Of a stretch of DNA of 64,000 nucleotides, positions 38,301 to 50,300 are shown piece by piece. Under the pieces are notes generated by a model. It saw nothing but the letters and a program-made list of their open reading frames with translations. It was not told the origin of the DNA and ran no database searches. The position numbers were made by a program, and so were the translations under genes. The stretch lies in assembly GCA_963669155.1 (NCBI GenBank), contig OZ022589.1, positions 8,451,641 to 8,515,640 of the forward strand. Reading direction: 5' to 3'. This DNA is from Arbacia lixula (lineage: Eukaryota; Echinodermata; Echinoidea; Arbacioida; Arbaciidae). The stretch's first letter is position 1; each line of letters begins with the position of its first letter.

Positions 38301-41300
38301 CTGTCTGATCCTTCGACTCCCTCATCATCATGACCAACCTAACGTTCCCAGCCTTGTATTCTTCTACCACTGATGCCATAGGAAGCCTTAGCTTTCCCGA
38401 TCTACAAAAGAATGCCAACTCTGTCAACATCCTTGGAACACCTAACCACTTCCGATAGAACGAGTTCATCTTCTGCTGCATCCTCTCAACTCTAGAAACT
38501 GCCATCTCATACACTTGCAGTTGCCACATGATCCGTGGCAGCAGCCCATATTGGCAGCACCACACCTTTGCATTTCCCAGGATCAATGTCCTATCCACCT
38601 TCTTCAACCACTCTACCACTTTGTCATAGATCTGCATCCCTCGATGCCTGTCATTCAACTTGTCCTCATACCAACGTCCCAAACTCTTCACCCCTTTCTC
38701 AGAAACCTGAGGTATATCCTCGTTTCCAGTACGAAACCTCTTCTCAACCACCTTGCCCTTCTTCAATGCCACTGACCGACTCTTCTTAGCCTTGAACTTC
38801 ATCCTAGTCCAACCTACCAGCTCTTCAAGTCTACGGAGGCCTTGGTCAACCTGGGACTCGTTACCCGACACAATCGTCAGGTCATTCATAAATGCCCTGA
38901 CAGAAGGAACGACAACCTTTCCAGCCAGCGTTAACCCCTCAATCTCTGAGGACACGTGGCGGGTCAACACCTCCATGCCCAGGACAAACAGCAGCGGCGA
39001 GACTGGACATCCCATCGGGATACCAACCTCTAATGCCTGCCACTCTGTCGTGTAAGTCCGGGTCGTGAGTCTCATCTTGAACTGACTGTAATAGCTCTGC
39101 ACCAACTCCTTGATCACTTTCGGCACCCAGAAAAAGTCCAGAGCAAAGCTAAGGTAGCCGTGCGGTACTGACCCATAAGCATTTGCCAAATCCAACCATA
39201 TGACATCCACATCTCTCTTTTCCCGTTTGCACCTCTGGATCGACTCCCAGATCATCTGGACATGTTCCAAGCACCCAGGGAAACCGGGAACCCTAGCTTT
39301 CTGGACAGATGTGTCCACAAACTTGTTCTTCATGACAAAGTCCGTCAAACACCTGGCCAACACGCTAAAGAGTATTTTACCATCCACATTCAAAAGCGAG
39401 ATGGGTCTGAATTGACCAGTATCCTTGGCATCCTTTTCCTTTGGGATGTAAACCCCTTCAGCCAGACACCAGCTGCCTGGGACAATCCGCTTCCGCCAGA
39501 GTACCCTAAGGATCTACCATAATACTCTTCGGACACGAGGGCAATACTTGACCAACTTGTAGGACAAGCCATTCTATCCAGCAGCACTGCCAGCTCTGGC
39601 CTTCTCCACCACTCCATCAACCTCCCAAAGCCTCAACTCACCCAAGTCAAAACAGACCTCGGGCTCTTGAGGCCTAACCAGTCCTGGCAGCCCGACAAAC
39701 GGCTCCTCCCGTCTCTCATTGTAATATGTCTCCCTCAAATGTCTCTCTAATTCCTCCTTGGGCACCTCCAAATTACCTGAGGCCCCTTCCCCAAACAGCC
39801 TCTTAGCAAACTTGTATGGATTCCTATAGAAATCCTTCCTCTGCTTCTCCCTCCTCCTTCGCTTCTTGCACAGGTATTCAGCCCTTCTCACATCCGTGTA
39901 CCTCTTCGTCAAATCCTCATACAACCCCTCCAAGCTAGCTCTCTCTACCTCATCAGCCTGCCGCCATCTTCGTCGCAGACTCTTCTTTTCTGCCCTCAAC
40001 TGAGCCATCAAACGCTGCCTCCTTGTCTCTGGTTTACTATTGGTGTCCTCCCCCCGGCCTTCACCACCGCCCCCCGTAGGTCTTATGCCGAACTCCTCAG
40101 CACACAACTCATAGCATAACCCCTCAAAAATCTGCATCTTCTTCTCTACATCCCCCAACAACTCAACCTCTAAAACTCGTCCGAGCTTACTATCTAGCAG
40201 TTTCCACTTGTCACTGTTTGCTGGCGGCCACGCAATTGGCTCCTTCCGCTCCAACCCTGCATGTAAAGCACGCTGAGGGTCACTGGCACTGTGGTCTAAA
40301 ACCTGACCAGGACCTCCCACTGTCTCACCCAGTTCAGCACTGGTGCAGTCGCGCTCTACTGCCATCATGCCACACCTCATTCTTCCCCTGTGAACCGCCA
40401 CACCTCTTCTCCCTTTGAACAACTTCCCGCACCCTTCACACACACCTTCTTGGTTTCTTTTTGGAAGTCAAACTTTCCGCTCTTTCAAAACCCAATCCGG
40501 ATTCCTATTCAGCGCGACTCAACGCAAAAAAGCGGATGCGGCGGGTGAGTAGCCTATTAATCAAGTGGGCACACACTCACCACTAGGGGTAAAAATCTCT
40601 CCCACTGACACCCCTCAGCCCTAGCGCACAACCCCAAGCCGTAATTGGGTTACACTTAGAACCGGTAACTCTGAGGGGCCGGTTTTTTGCTCGCTTTTCG
40701 CCATCAGGGGAGCCTTCCCTGACGTCCTGTCTCTCCGGGAAGTCACCAGGCTATCCTGGTCGTCACTACTCTATTCATAGTCGTCACCTGGCCTTTCCCA
40801 GGCGTCATAAGGACAGTAGAAAATACAGAAGGATCTTAAATTCTGCAGATGTCAACGGGTCATCAGCAGCACACCAGGGATCACAGGTGTTTCGGACATT
40901 TGAGTGCTGTACACCTCCCCCCTGGCTGGCCAGTGCTACGCTGGAATACCCTGGACAGCACCCCCGTTGACACCTGAGTGATCTGGATTGTCCAGAAAAC
41001 ACTACGATGCCTTCCGAACAGAATTCGCCAAAATCTTGTTTCATATACCTCAAAAACTGACTCTCAAGACTTTTGAATAATGTCAAATTTGCCTTTAATC
41101 TGTGTTCACTCATGCATGACTGACTGAATAAAATTACAAATTATCAAATTTTCATACGGATTTTAGTAAATAAGTTAAAAAAATCCTCTTAAGTAATATT
41201 GTTGAAAAACTTTTTCGATAAAAAAGTTATGCTATTTTGCTTGGTAGAGGGGGGGGGGGGAGGGGGGGGGGCTTCCTGTTTTGAGTATGTTTATATAGCT

Positions 41301-44300
41301 ATATTTCTGTAACCCACTTGCCGGGAGCTCAACAATGAGGGCGTCATACAACGAAACTCCGCCCTACTTAGCTCTATAATCAGGGGAAATCATGTCAATA
41401 GAAATACCTTTTCTTACTGCCCATCTCATTGAAGGGGTTCACGACTTGCTTGTCTGAGTAAAGCTTTGTTTCGTTTGTATGGACAATATGAATATGAGGG
41501 AAAGAAAGAAATATTTCAAATTGAATCGAATTGTGCAACTCCGGCGGCTACGGTACCTTGCATTCGTAGTGTCAAAACAACATAATCATTTATGACATAG
41601 ATACAAAGACATTAATTTATACATGCATAGTGAAACTTACGGATCTGGCCCCTGATATCACGCATGTTGTCATAAGCAAAGTCCTTCATACCACGGTTGT
41701 CCACGATGCGTGCAAGTGACGGTGTCCCTCTTCCACCGACGAGGGGGTATGGGAGACGAGAGGCTGTCTTGCCCCCTCCTAGGACAGAGCCTTCCTCCGA
41801 CAAGACTGCGTAATCACCTGTCAGGTCAAACAAAAGATTATTTACACCTCTCTATGCCTGTCAGTACACTGATCTATTAGAGCAAGCACATGTTGCTACT
41901 CTCGCACGGAAAAGGTTATCAAGAGAGAATCATCAGTGTTTCTCAGATTTTTTTTTTTTTTAGCTTTTCAGTGTTTTTCAGGCACGGGGCGTTATGTTAC
42001 ATGAACTACAATACGTAATGACTTGACATTACGTTCGTTTGTATGAGGTGTTAAAGGGGACGTCTTTTGAGAGAAAACGACACCGTACATCATTTGTTTC
42101 GCCTCGATACGTAATAGGTGTTATCTCAAGATTTAAGATTCAATTTTATAGTTCCATAAGAAACAAACAAACAAACAAACAACAAAATGCATGCAAAAAG
42201 TTCAGATACAATTATAACAAACAGGAAATAATAAACACAATTCATTTATTGAAATAATTTTTTTGTGGAGAGGTCCAAAAAGAAGCAGGACTTGTGTATA
42301 TTGGACCCCGAATGAAAATGAATAGAAATTATGTAATATAAAATACCTTCATACATAAGTAAACATATATGTTTCGCTTGACAGTGTTTTTTCCTTAACA
42401 AACAAGCAACAAAAAAAAACAACAACATAAATATAATAAAGCGATGTAGAAAATAATCAAATCAATATATATGAGTACCGCTCAAACAAAGAGAGCGATA
42501 GAGAGGAATAGAGGGAGGGAGTTGGGAAGGGATAGGAGCGGGGAGGGGGGGGGGCTATGAAAGTCGCGTTCCTGTGATTGTTGGATGAATAAACGATATG
42601 CGGATACGTCACCAGGTAAAGTGTAAACAAAACGTCTATGTGCAGTTGCGTAAATATAAAGTTTCACTGTCAATCTTCATTTTAACATGTCTTTTTTAAA
42701 GTTGTGATTTAAATATGCTCAGGCTGAGAGATTGTCTGATGTTGGGCTGAGAGAGTTCCCGTAATTTGGCCCAGTATATGTGAAAAGACCTGTTTGCAAG
42801 ATGAGTCCGTGTGCAGAGTAAATGGAAGAGTGTTGCCTGGCGAGTGGGGTATATGTGGTATGCGTTCTTTATTGAAAATAATCTATCTATGATTGTTAGT
42901 AATTCATTATGCTCACGTTGAAACATTAGTTGAGCTAAGTTGAAAAGATATAAGTCATATAACTTTAGTGTGTTACGTTAAAAAAATAATATGTCAGTAT
43001 GCGCGAGAAAATGTGTGTGTCAAATATAATTCTCAGTGACTTTTTCTGGAAGAGGTATAGTTTCTCTAATTGGGTGTTTCCGGAGTTTCCCCATGCTATT
43101 ATTTCATAATTAAGGTGCGGTACGATGAGGTGTGAGCATAACGTGAGAAGTGTTTGACATGGGAAATACTATGTTCATCATAGTCTCCAGTTCAGAAACC
43201 GACAACCTGCTCAGACACATGAATGGTCGCCACCCATCCATTCAGTTTACGTCGGAGGTTGAGTGTGAAGGGAAGATAGCATTCTTAGACACGATGGTTC
43301 ACAGGCACGAGAACCACAGGCTCTCCACCCCAGTCTACAGGAAGCCTACCCATACAGACCAGTACCTTGCGTTCGACTCTCACCACCCCACATCGGTGAA
43401 GAGAGGGTTGGTGAAGTGTCTTTTTGACAGAGCATCACGCCTCGTGACAAACCCACAACAGCCAAGCAAAGAGCGGACTCGTGTCCGCAATGCCCCGAGT
43501 CTCAACGGTTACCCACGCCGTTTCATACATAACACCAAGAAGAAAGCCCTAGAACAAAAGGATCAGAAGGAATACAAGTCGTTCGTAGTCTTGCCTTACG
43601 TTGATGGAGTGTCCCCACAACTCAGGCGCCGCCTGGAAAGCCACGGCATCCGCACGGTTTTCCGATCAGATACCACCCTCCGACAACAACTAACACGCCC
43701 CAAAGATCCTATCCCTCAACACAGACGGGACGGAATCGTGTACAACATCTCTTGCAAAGGGTGTGACCGTTCGTACATCGGTGAAACTGCCCGACCGATA
43801 TCTGAAAGAATTTCTGAGCATAAGAGGGATGTCAGGCTCCGCCGGACTGACAGCTCAGCAGTAGCTGAACATGCCTGGTATAACCAGCACCAACCGGACT
43901 GGGATGGGGTTCAGTGCTTCTCACAAGAACGGCACTGGTACACACGTAGGGTAAAGGAAGCTATCAATATCCGTCTCAATCCCAACAATTTCAATCGAGA
44001 CAACGGGATCGATATCCCCGATTTTTGGATTCGTACGATACGCCGCCATGACACTCCTCGCCATGACGCTCGACCGCCTTTCGATACGCCTTAACAGCCT
44101 GCTGTTAGTCTATAGCCAGCCTTTGTTACCGCCCAACAATGTGCTGTTTTTAGCGACCCTTGGACTTGTTGCCCGCCCGTAATTACCGGCCTGTGGCTTT
44201 GTTCCTTTTTGTCCTTTGTCGGTAACTTGTTACCGCCGGTCAATGCGAGGCGCATCAACGGTCTATTGTTGGTCAAGTACCCGGATACGCCGGCTATTAG

Positions 44301-47300
44301 TATTGGACCATTTATGAGCACATTGCAGTTAGTGCGCTGCACTGACCATAGGGTATTTAAACCCCTTCTTACTACAATTTTGTATCAAACCTGACGAAGT
44401 GTTGCAGCGGCGCACGAACCGTCGTATACGAAACGTTGTATATCTTTGAGTGAGAAATTTTTGCCCTGTAACGACACATATTGTTCACGTCGTGACAAAT
44501 AATTATTGAACTAGTTGAGTGCTATGCCTCTGACTCCGTAGTGTGCTAGTTTGTTAAAGAGAATTTTGTGGTCAATAGTATCGAAGGCTTTCGAAAAATC
44601 TAAAAAGATACCTCCGGTATGGAAGTGAAAGTCAAGCGACTTTGTAACGTTATCAATGAGATTGAGAATTGCGTAAGTGATGTTACGTTTAGATCTAAAT
44701 CCGTATTGTGATTCACTTAGTATGTCGTTTTGTTCAAGAAAGGAGATTGTCCTAGTGTAAATTATCTTTTCGAGGATTTTGGAAAAAGCTGTCAGAAAAG
44801 AAACTGGTATATAATTTTCAATATTTGTCGAGTTACCCTTTTTGTGTATTGGAATCACTTTTTTTCATTTCGTTTTGGGAATTAGCTGTTATAAGAGAAG
44901 TGTTAAAAATGTGTGTCAAGGGATCTATTATTTGAGGTGAAATGTATATGTATATTGTCGATGTCATAAATTCCGCAGCTCTTTTTATTTGACAAAGTAT
45001 TGATGATATCAAGTATTTCAATTGCATTTATTGGTGTCATGTAGATAGAGTTAGGATTAGGATGAGTCAAGAAATCGTGAAAATCTTTATTTGCCACTGA
45101 AATACTTTCCGCTAGTCTTTCTCCTACTGAATGAAAGTATGAATTGAAATTATTTGCAATTATCTCTTGATTATCTACTGTGATTTCCTCCACTACTATT
45201 TTCCCATTGATTTCTTTTCTCTTGTTTTGTTCAAAACTTCGTTAATGACATTCCACGTTTTTTCTTGTTGTTTTTCATTCTGTTACAAAAATAAGATTTT
45301 CTTTCATTGCGGAGTATCATTGATCGAGTGTTTTTATAATTATTATGCTGCAGGGATTTTTTTATCAGTGGGCTTGTTCTTAGATTTAAGGTATGAATTA
45401 TTTTTGCGATTTATGGATCTTAATAATGAGTGTGTAATCCATGGTGACTGTGGTACCTTTCTTCTATTCGAATGTTTTACCTCTATGAGCGGTACATGTT
45501 CGGCAATTTGAGGTTGAAGTAACATAATAAACGACTCGACTCGTATTTGTATCATGGCAGTCATGTAGAGGTAACCAATCGATTGGGCTAATGCTCTCTT
45601 GTAAGTTGGCTATGTTTTCTTGAGAATATATGCGTTTAAATCCTTGGGTGTTTGTGGGTGTTCTGATGTTGTATGGTAACGAAGTAAATATTGGAAAGTG
45701 ATCTGATATATCCGACAAAAGTATGCCAGCTGTCGGTAGGGGCTGAACGTTTGTAAAGAAATTGTCAATTAATGTTGCTGTGGTTGTAGTGATACGTGTG
45801 GGGTTAGTTAAAAGAGGTCTGAAAGATGCTGTTAGGAACGTTTCGAGAAAATCGTGAGAGTCATGATTATTGTTATAATGTAATAGATTTATATTGAAGT
45901 CACCCATAATAATGCACCTTTTCTTTGATAGAAATCGACTGTTGAGTAAATTTTTTAAGGGAATGATGAATTCGTTTATATTGCCACTAGGTGGTCTGTA
46001 AATGACCCCAGCGCAATTTTCGAGGATTTCTCTGGTTGTATTTCAACGAATAGTGATTCCATAGTTTCACTCATGACACGCAATTCCTTTATTGGGGGAA
46101 AATCTAGTTCCTTAGGGATATAAAATAAGACGCCACCACCAACTTTCTCGCCGCGATTGTTAAATAATTATGATATTGTGTCCTGGCAAGGTATACAAAG
46201 GGCTTACGACATCAGAAGACATGTTTCTGTTCAAGTTCAATTATAGATTTACTCCATTGTTTTCTTTATAGAAGAAGTTTTACATTGTCAAGATTTTTGT
46301 TAGCACTTCTAATATTGAAGTGAATCAATTATAGGATTTTTGGAAGAGTAGAAATGGTAGATTTGAGTTGGTTGTCTGAATAATGTTGGGAAGAGTTTTG
46401 TGTTTGAACCGAATCATCAGGATCTAGGTTGTAAGCTCTTCAGCTGCATTATTCAGTGAATTTATTGTAGCGTATTCATATCGTATATTTATGACGGTGT
46501 GAGTGTCCGCAAAGGGTTCTGAGTTAATGTTTGTAAACTCCGTAACAAAATCTTGTTTGTTCAATTAGTGACAAGGGAAATCATTTGCGTTCATTAAGAC
46601 TTGCTGATTAATAATGTGGATGGGAGGCGGTAAAGGGGGGGGGGGGGCAGGGCAGGGAAAAGACAGGGGCAGTCGAAAGTGGGTGTTTGGAATACAACAG
46701 ACATTAAATTATCACTTTGCAATGTTAGAATGAAAAAAAGCAAAGCGACGAAAATCTGATTCTCGTGATGCGTATTAGTTAGTGTATCAAAGTCACATCA
46801 TAGTGGTCGTTCTGTAAAAAGGAAAAAGAAAAGATCAGAACTAACTATCGTGAGTTGTGGGCACAAAGGTGTTTTAAGAAGTCAACTGATCTAGAGTTAA
46901 AGAGGGATTCTATTTTAGTAGAAGGGACTATGGTTTTGAAAACGGAAAGAGGACGACTGCTGATCGAGGATGACGCATGCCCCATCGGTCCGCAGTGTAG
47001 TATTTGTGTACTGGAATCGAGGTAACGGAAATAAGAAACATGATTTGAATGATAACAGGTATAGAGCAAATTACTTTTGACTGTTCGATTTGTGCCGATT
47101 GAAGGGAACTGAATAAGTAAACAGAAACAACAACAAAAATATAAGCAATGGAAGGAAAACTCAGTTTAGCATAACATGGCGAAGCGAATATTGACAATAT
47201 GAGTATGTCGTCAGGGCATCTGATTCTTAGCTAAGTGGGTGTTACAAAAAGCGAAGATGATATGGCGAAGCGAATATTGAAAAGGCAAACTGCCAGAGAG

Positions 47301-50300
47301 CGCCGAAGTATGACGTCATATGAGCATGTCTTTAAGACATCTAGATCTTAGCTAAGTGGGTACTATAAAAAGCGGTGATCATATAATAGTGGAGATCCCT
47401 CACCGGAGGTGCCCGACATTTCCCCTCTGGAATATGTCGCACAGTGAAAAGAACCAGGAACCTAAAATACAATGGATATGACAATACCACTTCGGTTCTC
47501 TTATAGAGTTTGTGTACGGTTTAGTCGAGCTAGTTTATATAGAAATCATGAAAAAGCGTGGCAAGTTAAGAAGGAATATGCTCTATAAACACGGTCACCT
47601 GCCTCGTGAACAAAACAAATACAAACGGTTCCTTACTTCGTCCGTGCAACAAAGGATCATGTTCAAAGTGATGTATTCGTAAACTGTTCTATACAAGCAT
47701 TGTGATTGAATTGTCCTTTTTAAAGATTGTCCGTCCCTTTTGCAAGCTTAAAATTTGAAATCGTCTATCACGATCGTAAATTGAAGAAAGTGTGATTCAA
47801 GACCATTTCTAAGAATATAGCATGTTGAAGCTTTCTGTATATGTAAACAATTTCAGCCGTTAAATTTCAAACCGACTTTTTTCGTACTACGAAAAAAGTA
47901 TTAGTCTTTGCTACAGTATCTATGTGGTTATTATGCGTGTGTGAAATCCTAATTTTATGAGTAACTAACAAACTTTGGAGATGATTCCCTACATAGAACA
48001 ATTTTTTTCATAATGCGTTTTATAATTTAATAAACAGATTAATCAATATAGCAGATATTTCAACACAAACTGCTAAGAGCCTGAGGTAAAGACTATTAAT
48101 CAGACGTTGTTTACGTGCATTATTTGAATTTTACACTACGTATCAGTTTCAAATTGTGAATATAGAGCTTGCTAACACTTCTCTATATGTTTTGCCAATG
48201 TTTCGATGGTTTTGTGGTGATCTGAAAAAGGGACTGGCTGTCTTTAAGAAGAAAGAGGAATGACAATTACAACAGAAGAGTTTGAATAGCTAGAGAGAAA
48301 CCCTTTGGAGAAGAAGATCACAGACATGCATCATTTACCAACTGAGATCTCAGGATAAAAGAGGAGGAAGGCTTACAAAGTGAAAATGCCTTTCAAAGAT
48401 GTCCATGAAAGGCGAACACTCTTCGATCAGGTAGAATTGTAGATGTGTAGAGTCACATGTAAACTAGTTATGTTCTCAACTTGCTCTATAAAATACCTTC
48501 CTTTATAAGTGCAATGGAGAATTTAATTCACTTACCAGATAATGCATATGCCAACGAGTTAATGAGGGCCGACTTCCCCGCACCCATCACTCCGAATAAG
48601 GCGATGGTGACAGGGGATTCCCTCTGGCCGAGTTGGACTCTGCCAAATTGTCCAGGTATGTAACCTGTTATATCTGCTCTCAAACTACTTCTTTCCTCCT
48701 GGCGTCGCTCAGCTAAAGCATTGTAACGTTTCATTGGTTGTCGTAGAGAAAATAAACATACACGTCAAATACAATATAGCAAGCACTAGAATGTTATAAA
48801 AGAAGAACGGTTCAAAGTAATCAATCCATTCATATTTTGTATCAAGTTGTACTGCAATGCAGACACGTTACTATATATTCATCTAACATCCATCTGTACA
48901 ATAAAATTTAGCCACAAAACAGACACTCGGCCTGTACAATTATGTATTTATAATACGAGACAAGATAATAAGAAAAGCCTGAGCATATATCCATTCAATA
49001 ATGCATTGATTTGATAAACAAAACGGAAAACAACTACTATGATTTCGGACAAAGGGCTTTCTTTGGTAATTAGCTCTTGTGCCTGGTGTATGAATTGTCA
49101 CCAGTAATCTACACAAAGCCCATAGAGAAATATTTTGCTCGGAACAAGGAGGGTAAAGATACGAAAATATTTTCTGCTTTGGTGTTCAGTCATTTGCAGA
49201 ATGTAATATGATATCGTTTTTTCTAAAATAAAATCACTTCTGAGACGATTATCCAAATTGTGGTTCATATTTTCGTTCAAATTGAATTAGGTCATACGAC
49301 AAATAGGCTGCCATTAAAAACAGTATTCCGTCATATTTGTCAAACTTGGATGTCGTGTGGCCTATCACAAATTTGAAATCCTTCTTGAAGTAAAAGCTTA
49401 ATTGAATTTGTAGTTACCGCGACTAAATTCAAAAATATTCATGATTTCGCATTGATCTATCAAGGATGTTCTTTTTTATTTCTTTTTATTCATGTTTTCT
49501 TAATACAGGGTAGGCCGTTCAGTTGAAAAACTGCTTTACAACAGCGCCCTGTGTTTAAGCACATGGATATAAATCGCTTTGAACAAGGTTTGATGCCGCC
49601 ACCTAATATTCATGACTAGCAGCTGCTCTCAACAATATGAACAATATGATGCATGCGCGATTGCGTCACGTTCACCTGGATTTCATAATAGGTCATACGC
49701 ATTCCTATACATGCATACATTTCAGCTTTCGCTGCTGAACTTTTAATTTTGTCACTAAGTGCTTGTTATGTAGTTAAAAAGGACGAGCGAATACGAAATT
49801 TGATACTTTTTGAGATGAAATACTAGCTTGTTTTTCATGTTGCTTGTCTGAAAGGAAAATATTTTTATTTTAGGTATGAAGCGGAACATTGCGAAATTGA
49901 GACTTTTATAATGCAATTTGATATCAGGTTTAGAGTTTTTTTGCCATATTGTAACACTATTCCTCGATTGAATTTTTACTGATGCAACGTAGGTATTACC
50001 ATGGACCTATCATGGATGGACTGCGCTCGGATAGACTTCCTTTGATCCATGATGACCACCGCCTCATAAAAATTCAAGACATTCAGGTGTTTTAAACAAT
50101 ACGCTGTATTTCTAATGAGGCAGTGCCTTCCTCTGAATAACAAAAGAAAATCTGTTTTGAGAAATATGTCAACCGTTCAGCCTTCGCTGGGAGTTCATAG
50201 CTGATCTTATTACACACACTGGGAATTAGTTTGGAGGTGAGCGAAGGGAAATTTTGATAAAATTGTAGAAAGAATTTGGTCCGTAACGTTTTCGGACATC

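Noticed and set aside
37087..39522. Plus-strand open frames of up to 151 residues
   Set aside because: They are antisense to the GC-rich R2-like element on the minus strand and have no recognisable product.
40805..41113. Open frame across the flank repeat as a possible extra exon of the GTPase
   Set aside because: It has no GTPase-like strand or motif, and the required phase 1 to 2 exon is found at 36945-36852 instead.
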